Part shown: one piece after another, positions 6,190-10,230 of the stretch | How the letters are laid out: each line of letters starts with the position of its first letter | Position numbering within the stretch: the stretch's first letter is position 1 | From: Streptosporangiaceae bacterium | GTDB taxonomy: Bacteria > Actinomycetota > Actinomycetes > Streptosporangiales > Streptosporangiaceae | Reading direction: 5' to 3' | Assembly (NCBI GenBank): GCA_030040475.1 | Contig: JASHTQ010000315.1 | Location: 1-10,230 of the forward strand | Length of the DNA stretch: 10,230 nt | The notes under the pieces: generated by a model | Seen by the model: only the letters and a program-made list of their open reading frames with translations | Databases searched by the model: none | What the model was told of the DNA's origin: nothing | Made by a program: the position numbers and the translations under genes

Positions 6190-6417
6190 TTACTGCTCGC
6201 GCCTCCAGCGGCCCGGGCGGAACATCTGGCCGTAATACGTGTTCACGGTGCGTGCCTGGTCGATCGCGTTGGCGTAATAGACCGGCGCGCCCTGCGGCGG
6301 CTGCAGCTGCTCGGCCTCTTCCCGGCCCAGGTCGCAGCGGATATAGCCGACCGTGATCGCCGCGATCTTGTCCGCCTCGACGAACCGCAGGTGGCCCGCC
6401 GTAGAGATCGCCCCCAT
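6190..6417 (-). CDS. Small hypothetical protein downstream of dapC
   Basis: I do not recognise this protein. From the ATG at 6417 it has 75 residues: soluble, no signal peptide or membrane segment, with ADKIAAITVGYIRCDLG (15-31) as its most ordered part and a basic end (RPGRWRREQ). Third codon positions are almost all G or C in this frame, and the other frames give Arg/Ser-rich products, so it is very probably a true gene. The coding-like character continues upstream of 6417 to about 6490 (residues reading GWLDRHVQHELREGHRNAARH). That stretch has no ATG, GTG or TTG, and no ribosome site precedes the ATG. The real start is therefore uncertain: a CTG, coupling to the dapC stop at 6492, or a damaged 5' end. 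It is last in the fdxA-dapC run. Confidence 0.6.
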   Translation of the reverse strand: MGAISTAGHLRFVEADKIAAITVGYIRCDLGREEAEQLQPPQGAPVYYANAIDQARTVNTYYGQMFRPGRWRREQ

Positions 6418-6491
6418 GTGCCGGGCGGCGTTCCGGTGCCCCTCCCGGAGCTCGTGCTGGACATGCCGGTCCAGCCAGCCGCCGAAAAAGC

Positions 6492-7622
6492 CTACGCGAA
6501 ACGCAGCGCCCCGATCCGCTCCGCCGCCGCGGCGATCCGCTGCGCCGCCGCGGCGATCCGCTCGTCGGTCGCGGTCAGCGCCACCCGCACGTGCTGCGAC
6601 CCCGCGGCCCCGTACAGGATCCCTGGCGCGACAAGGACGCCGCAGTCCGAAGCGAGCAGCTCCGCCGCCGACCAGCAGTCATGCCCAGGCAACGTGGCCC
6701 ACAGGTACAGCCCGGCCTCGGAGTGGTCGATCCGCCACCCCGCCGACAGCAGGGCCGCCCGCAGCACCGCCCGCCGCGAGGCGTAAAGCTCCCGCTGCAC
6801 AACAGCATGCGAGTCATCGGAAAGCGCGGCCGTCATGGCCGCCTGCACCGGCCCAGGCACCATCATCCCGGCCTGCTTGCGAACCGCGAGCAACTGCGCC
6901 ACCAAAGCAGGGTCCCCGGTCACAAACCCAGCCCGGTACCCAGCCAAATTAGACCGCTTGGACAACGAGAAAACGCCAAGCAGCCCAGCGAACGACCCGC
7001 CGCACACCGAAGGATGCAGCACAGACACTGGCGTACAATCCCACCCGAGCGTGATATAGCACTCGTCGGACGCCACCACCGCCCCGCGCTCCCGCCCCCA
7101 CGCGACCGCCGCAGAAAGGTCCGGAACCGGCAGCACCCGCCCGGTCGGGTTCGACGGCGAGTTCATCCACACCAGCCTCACCCGAGAAGGCCCGGCCGAC
7201 ACGAGGCTGTCCGAGGCGACGGCCGTAGCACCAGCAAGCCGCGCCCCGATGTCGTACGTCGGATACGCAAGCTCCGGGTGCAGCACCACATCACCGGAAC
7301 GCAGCCCGAGCACCGTAGGCAGCCAGGCGATGAACTCCTTGGTCCCGATCACCGGCAGCACGTCGTCCGGCGAGACCACCACGTCAAGCGAACGCCGCAT
7401 CCACTCCGCAGCCGCCGAACGCAGTCCAGAACTCCCCCAGGTCGCCGGATACCCAGGCGAGTCCGACGCCGAGGCGAGCGCCGCCTGGATCACCGCAGGC
7501 ACGGGATCCACCGGCGTCCCGATGGACAGGTCCACCGCCCCGTCCGGATGAAGCCTGGCCTTCTCGGCCAGCGGCGCGATCCGGTCCCAGGTGAAGACGG
7601 GAAGCCGGGATGCGAGCGTCAT
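6492..7622 (-). CDS. dapC: Succinyldiaminopimelate transaminase
   Basis: DapC is a fold-type I PLP aminotransferase that converts N-succinyl-2-amino-6-ketopimelate to N-succinyl-LL-2,6-diaminopimelate with glutamate, in the succinylase branch of lysine and peptidoglycan-precursor synthesis. The 376-residue product shows GTPVDPVP (36-43), GYPATWGSSGLRSAAAEW (57-74), NSPSNPTG (154-161, Asn158), SDECY (185-189, Asp186 and Tyr189), the Schiff-base lysine K222 in FSLSKRSNLAGYRAGF and the substrate-carboxylate arginine R346 in HVRVAL. The ATG at 7622 is chosen because it overlaps the fdxA stop (ATGA) and begins the conserved LPVFTWDRIAPL segment; the frame is open further upstream, but only as a shadow of fdxA. 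The last 24 residues contain a heptad repeat encoded by 21-bp tandem DNA repeats. dapD, the preceding pathway step, is 1.3 kb away on the other strand. Confidence 0.92.
   Translation of the reverse strand: MTLASRLPVFTWDRIAPLAEKARLHPDGAVDLSIGTPVDPVPAVIQAALASASDSPGYPATWGSSGLRSAAAEWMRRSLDVVVSPDDVLPVIGTKEFIAWLPTVLGLRSGDVVLHPELAYPTYDIGARLAGATAVASDSLVSAGPSRVRLVWMNSPSNPTGRVLPVPDLSAAVAWGRERGAVVASDECYITLGWDCTPVSVLHPSVCGGSFAGLLGVFSLSKRSNLAGYRAGFVTGDPALVAQLLAVRKQAGMMVPGPVQAAMTAALSDDSHAVVQRELYASRRAVLRAALLSAGWRIDHSEAGLYLWATLPGHDCWSAAELLASDCGVLVAPGILYGAAGSQHVRVALTATDERIAAAAQRIAAAAERIGALRFA
6512..6562. repeat. 21-bp tandem repeat at the 3' end of dapC
   Basis: CGATCCGCT followed by a 12-bp GC block recurs with a 21-bp period (6512, 6533, 6554; two full units and a partial third). 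In dapC it encodes successive heptads ERIAAAA / QRIAAAA / ERIGALR, an amphipathic C-terminal helix. Confidence 0.8.
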
Positions 7623-7945
7623 TCCTCCGCGGCTTGCGGCGGCAGCGCGGCGACGAGCGGGTGGTCCCTGCCGGTCTTGCCGGTCTTCGAGGCGCCGCCC
7701 GGCGAGCCGAGGTCGGCGAAGAAGTCGACGTTGACCTTGTAGTATTCCTTCCACTGCTCGGGCACGTCGTCCTCGTAGTAGATCGCCTCTACCGGGCAGA
7801 CGGGCTCGCACGCGCCGCAGTCCACGCATTCGTCGGGGTGGATATAGAGCATGCGCTCGCCCTCGTAGATGCAGTCCACGGGGCATTCCTCGATGCACGC
7901 CCTATCGAGCACATCAACGCAAGGCTGCGCGATGATGTAGGTCAC
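7619..7945 (-). CDS. fdxA: Seven-iron ferredoxin (3Fe-4S and 4Fe-4S)
   Basis: This is a small cytoplasmic electron carrier of the FdxA/Azotobacter FdI type. The 108-residue product has cysteines at 9, 17, 21, 25, 40, 43, 46 and 50. By analogy with FdI, C9, C17 and C50 hold the 3Fe-4S cluster, C21, C40, C43 and C46 hold the 4Fe-4S cluster, and C25 is the extra non-ligand cysteine. YIIAQPCVDVLDRAC and the CxxCxxCxxxCP pair are typical, and acidic residues dominate the surface (YYEDDVPEQW, 56-65). The C-terminal 30 residues are a flexible tail. The start is GTG at 7945, with AGGAG 7 nt upstream. The TGA stop overlaps the dapC start (ATGA), so the two are translationally coupled; the pairing recurs in actinobacteria, although DapC itself needs no electrons. 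Confidence 0.94.
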   Translation of the reverse strand: MTYIIAQPCVDVLDRACIEECPVDCIYEGERMLYIHPDECVDCGACEPVCPVEAIYYEDDVPEQWKEYYKVNVDFFADLGSPGGASKTGKTGRDHPLVAALPPQAAEE

Positions 7946-7952
7946 GGGTGAA

Positions 7953-7957
7953 CTCCT
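7953..7957 (-). promoter_or_regulatory. Ribosome binding site of fdxA deciding a GTG start
   Basis: AGGAG on the minus strand, 7 nt before the GTG at 7945. No other ATG, GTG or TTG in frame lies at a suitable distance. The 52-bp gap to the upstream gene must also hold the promoter; I see no clear -10. Confidence 0.65.
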
Positions 7958-7997
7958 GTCTTCGATCCGATCCCTGCAGCTATCCCAGTATGGCGCC

Positions 7998-8882
7998 TCA
8001 GCCAGCGACAATACTGCCCTGCGCCGGCCTAGGGCCGAAGGCGGGCTGCCAGCCCATACTGCCATCAGCCGCCGTCCACTCATAACCGGCGTACCGCACC
8101 TGGCTGAGCCCGTACTCCTGCGCGTGGGCCACCAGCCACCCAGCCACCGTCCAGGCTGAGGCCCGCTTGACCTGCACGACCGCTTCCCTTTTCTTATTTT
8201 TAGCCGAACGATCAGTGGTAACACCCACGACCACCCCTTTCTCGCCCAGCGGCCCGAACGTCAAAGCCAGCTCGCGAACCGCGCCGGTCAGGTCCGCCGA
8301 CGCCTCCCGCGGGGTGTACCAACATGAGACGCCGTGCGGCCACGAGCCGGTGAAGTAGTTCGTCAGCAGCGTGGCGGTCGCCACCCACTGCTCGTAGGCG
8401 TACCCGTCCGCGCTGCGCTGCACGTCCTGCGCGGCGGCGTCGACGGAGATCTTCGTGTAGTCGTGCACCTTGACCAGGGCGGCGAAGAACCTGGTCGTGG
8501 CGTAGATGGGGTCCTCGATCTCGGCCGTGGTGCCCCAGCCCTGCGAGGGCCGCTGCTGGAAGACCCCGACCGAGTCGCGGTCGCCGTAGTGCAGGTTGTG
8601 CAGCTGGGATTCCTGCAGCGCGGCGGCGTAGGCGATGGTGACGGCCCGCCGCGGCAGGTGCCGCCGGGCCGCGACGCCCGCGATCGTGGCCGCGATCTCG
8701 GTCTGGTCGGTCTCCAGCCCGATGGCGGTCACCCCGGTGCCCGCCTGGCAGCCCGGCGGCGGGGGAGGGGCCGGGACCGGCTGGATGCCGCGGTAGACCA
8801 GGTAGCCCGCCCCGGCGGCAAGCAGCACGAACACGGACCCGAGGACGGCCCACAGCCTGGGCCGAGCTCGATAGGGCGGCAC
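7998..8882 (-). CDS. Membrane-anchored lysozyme-fold (transglycosylase-like) protein
   Basis: The 294-residue protein has a short basic N-terminus, one hydrophobic segment (about 11-30) that should anchor it in the membrane facing out, and a proline linker (35-43). An extracytoplasmic domain follows. Residues 83-135 resemble lysozyme-like transglycosylases: AAALQESQLHNL carries a candidate catalytic Glu91, SVGVFQQRPSQGWG (104-117) matches the substrate-cleft motif, and ATTRFFAAL follows. The rest (about 185-290) has no motif I know. It probably binds or cuts peptidoglycan; relatives are sometimes labelled 'heavy metal transporter', for which I see no support. The start is GTG 8882, 8 nt after TACCGT, with no Shine-Dalgarno, which suggests a leaderless mRNA. 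It is divergent from dapD by 32 bp and lies upstream of fdxA. Confidence 0.75.
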   Translation of the reverse strand: MPPYRARPRLWAVLGSVFVLLAAGAGYLVYRGIQPVPAPPPPPGCQAGTGVTAIGLETDQTEIAATIAGVAARRHLPRRAVTIAYAAALQESQLHNLHYGDRDSVGVFQQRPSQGWGTTAEIEDPIYATTRFFAALVKVHDYTKISVDAAAQDVQRSADGYAYEQWVATATLLTNYFTGSWPHGVSCWYTPREASADLTGAVRELALTFGPLGEKGVVVGVTTDRSAKNKKREAVVQVKRASAWTVAGWLVAHAQEYGLSQVRYAGYEWTAADGSMGWQPAFGPRPAQGSIVAG

Positions 8883-8890
8883 AGAATCAG

Positions 8891-8896
8891 ACGGTA
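8891..8896 (-). promoter_or_regulatory. Probable -10 of lysozyme-like gene (TACCGT), leaderless
   Basis: TACCGT ends 8 nt before the GTG at 8882 on the minus strand. It is separated by only 4 bp from the dapD -10, so each promoter's -35 region lies inside or next to the opposite gene. Confidence 0.4.
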
Positions 8897-8900
8897 CCGC

Positions 8901-8906
8901 TAAGCT
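8901..8906 (+). promoter_or_regulatory. Probable -10 of dapD (TAAGCT), leaderless
   Basis: TAAGCT is followed by 8 nt and the dapD ATG at 8915, with no Shine-Dalgarno between. A GGCACA hexamer 17 bp upstream (8878-8883) is a partial -35 match. Confidence 0.5.
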
Positions 8907-8914
8907 CGCGCATC

Positions 8915-9751
8915 ATGAGCACTTCGCGGACCGCCCTCCTTCCAGACGCCATCGATGACCTGTGGGCCCGCCGTGACGAGTTGTCGCCGCAGGACACCCA
9001 GGCACGGGACACGGTGGTCGCCGCGGTGGACGAGATCGACGCCGGCCGCGCGAGGGTCGCGCACATCGACCAGGAGACCGACGAGGTCGTCGTGGACGAG
9101 CGCGCCAAGCAGGCGATCCTGCTCGCGTTCCGGCTGCTGCCGATGGCCGCGTCCGAGGTGGGCGACTTCCGCTACCACGACAGGGTGCCGCTGACCAGGC
9201 ACCTGGACGGCGTCCGCGTGCTGCCGGGCGCGATCGTCCGCTGGGGCGCCTACGTCGCGCCCGGCACGGTGCTGATGCCGTCGTTCGTGAACATCGGCGC
9301 CTACGTCGACACAGGAACGATGGTGGACACCTGGGCGACGGTCGGCTCGGGCGCCCAGATCGGCAAGAACGTGCACCTCTCCGGCGGCGTCGGCATCGGC
9401 GGCGTGCTTGAGCCGCCGAACGCGATCCCGGTCGTGATCGAGGACGAGACGATGATCGGCTCCCGCTGCATGGTGGTCGAGGGCGCCCGCGTCCGCGTCG
9501 GCGCCGTCCTAGGCCCGGGCACCCACCTAGGCCCCACCACCCACGTCATCGACACGGAAACCGGCGAGGAACTGCCCAGAGGCGAGGCCCCCCCGTGGTC
9601 GGTCTGCGTGACCGGCATGCGCCCCCGCCGCTTCCCCGGCGGCGAGTTCGGCATGCCCTGCGTCCTGGTCCTCAAGCGCCTCCCCCCCGGCCGCCGCCAC
9701 GACAAGGCCGCCCTCAACGCCATCCTTCGCGACCACGGCATCAACCCGTAA
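8915..9751 (+). CDS. dapD: Tetrahydrodipicolinate N-succinyltransferase, E. coli type
   Basis: DapD transfers succinyl from succinyl-CoA to tetrahydrodipicolinate, the step before DapC in lysine and meso-diaminopimelate synthesis; the family is a cytoplasmic trimer. The 278-residue product has a helical N-terminal domain (1-95) and a left-handed beta-helix of hexapeptide repeats (about 100-215). Its core carries NIGAYVDTGTMVDTWATVGS (126-145), QIGKNVHLSGGVGIGGVLEP (148-167) and the C-terminal GEAPPWSVCVTG. Length and these blocks match the E. coli-type enzyme closely, not the roughly 317-residue form of mycobacteria. The bacillar acetyltransferase DapH also has an EPP...PVV segment, but the VDTWATVGS block and neighbouring dapC favour succinyl. 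TAA at 9749-9751. Confidence 0.92.
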   Translation: MSTSRTALLPDAIDDLWARRDELSPQDTQARDTVVAAVDEIDAGRARVAHIDQETDEVVVDERAKQAILLAFRLLPMAASEVGDFRYHDRVPLTRHLDGVRVLPGAIVRWGAYVAPGTVLMPSFVNIGAYVDTGTMVDTWATVGSGAQIGKNVHLSGGVGIGGVLEPPNAIPVVIEDETMIGSRCMVVEGARVRVGAVLGPGTHLGPTTHVIDTETGEELPRGEAPPWSVCVTGMRPRRFPGGEFGMPCVLVLKRLPPGRRHDKAALNAILRDHGINP

Positions 9752-9766
9752 GGTGCCTGGCACGAT

Positions 9767-9772
9767 TACCCT
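9767..9772 (+). promoter_or_regulatory. Possible -10 of LOG-family gene (TACCCT)
   Basis: TACCCT ends 9 nt before the ATG at 9782, giving a leaderless or nearly leaderless start. An AGGTG at 9773-9777 could instead serve as a ribosome site on a read-through transcript from dapD. Confidence 0.35.
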
Positions 9773-9781
9773 AGGTGCACA

Positions 9782-10230
9782 ATGAGCGTAAATTCAGAGC
9801 CGCACCGCAGGGTCCGCCGCCAGGGTCCTGTCACGCTACGCGGCAAGCAGATACCGGCGACCACGACCGACCAGCGGCTGCTCGACCGGCGCGGGCCCGC
9901 CGACTGGGTGCACACCGACCCCTGGCGGGTGATGCGGATCCAGGCGGAGTTCGTGGAGGGGTTCGGCCTGCTGGCAGAGCTCGGCCCCGCGGTGTCGGTC
10001 TTCGGCTCGGCGCGCACCCGTCGCGACGCCCCCGAATACCTGATTGCCGAACAGATCGCCTGCGGCCTGGTCAAGGCCGGCTACGCGATCATCACCGGCG
10101 GCGGCCCCGGGATCATGGAGGCGGCGAACAAGGGGGCGGTGGAGGGCGGCGGCGTCTCGGTCGGCCTGGGCATCGAGTTGCCCACCGAGATGGGCCTGAA
10201 CGATTACGTCGAGGTCGGCCTCGAGTTCCG
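9782..10230 (+). CDS. LOG family / TIGR00730 Rossmann-fold protein (partial)
   Basis: The first 149 residues of a lysine-decarboxylase-like (LOG) family protein are present; the frame runs off the right edge. Characterised members hydrolyse the N-glycosidic bond of nucleoside 5'-monophosphates, which in plants activates cytokinin. Visible are the Rossmann start AVSVFGSARTRRDAPEY (70-86) and the nucleotide loop AIITGGGPGIMEAANKGAVEGGG (102-124). The family's PGGxGT catalytic motif would lie downstream of the window. The N-terminal 45 residues form a basic, mobile extension (HRRVRRQGPVTLRGK) seen in larger actinobacterial members. It begins 30 bp after dapD on the same strand and may be partly co-transcribed. 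Confidence 0.87.
   Translation, partial: MSVNSEPHRRVRRQGPVTLRGKQIPATTTDQRLLDRRGPADWVHTDPWRVMRIQAEFVEGFGLLAELGPAVSVFGSARTRRDAPEYLIAEQIACGLVKAGYAIITGGGPGIMEAANKGAVEGGGVSVGLGIELPTEMGLNDYVEVGLEF

Noticed and set aside
6591..7742. Plus-strand open frame opposite dapC
   Set aside because: Antisense shadow, very rich in Arg and His, with no domain.
7623..7898. In-frame N-terminal extension of dapC
   Set aside because: The extension (HRGMPRGLHLRGR...) is an out-of-frame reading of fdxA. The conserved DapC N-terminus begins at MTLASRLPVFTW, with an ATGA overlap at 7622.
8170..8220. AT-richer patch in the lysozyme-like gene as a sign of transfer or a promoter
   Set aside because: It is only a run of Lys/Asn codons (AKNKKRE) within a continuous frame. 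Flanking codon use is native.

Overview
The window comes from a very GC-rich actinobacterium. Almost every third codon position is G or C. It carries a mycothiol-synthesis deacetylase (MshB), the actinobacterial type of DapC, a seven-iron FdxA ferredoxin and a SAV2177-type methyltransferase. Together these suggest Streptosporangiales, Catenulisporales or Streptomyces relatives, but the genus cannot be settled from this sequence.

Layout. (1) 1-1000, minus strand: a DPP-IV-like S9 peptidase, cut off by the window edge. It is divergent from (2) a plus-strand cluster of mshB (1033-1767), a four-helix membrane protein (1777-2166) and an overlapping flavin reductase (2163-2669). The flavin reductase has lost its stop codon exactly where it converges on (3) a minus-strand ddaH-like/rocD operon (2670-4746). 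This operon probably takes arginine or methylarginine to citrulline or ornithine and then to glutamate semialdehyde. (4) 4747-5098: a non-coding stretch with the ddaH promoter and two phased direct repeats. (5) 5099-6082, minus: a SAM-dependent methyltransferase with a glycine-rich N-terminus encoded by G-runs. (6) 6132-6177: a perfect 16-bp inverted repeat. (7) 6190-7945, minus: fdxA, dapC and a small unknown protein. (8) 7998-8882, minus: a membrane-anchored lysozyme-fold protein, divergent from (9) dapD (8915-9751), which is followed by a LOG-family gene that leaves the window at 10230.

The right half is themed on meso-diaminopimelate and cell-wall supply. DapD makes the succinylated intermediate and DapC aminates it. 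The lysozyme-like protein may act on the finished wall. The left half concerns thiol redox and amino-acid nitrogen metabolism.

The clearest shared feature is that seven genes start only 6-9 nt after a TANNNT -10 hexamer, which is the signature of leaderless mRNAs. The other start sites examined rely on a Shine-Dalgarno sequence or on coupling. I found no mobile element, CRISPR array, rRNA or tRNA, and no obvious new multi-gene defence system. The points most worth a second look are the lost stop codon at 2670, the possible arginine dihydrolase, the phased repeats, the long palindrome, the E. coli-type DapD and the small unknown gene after dapC.
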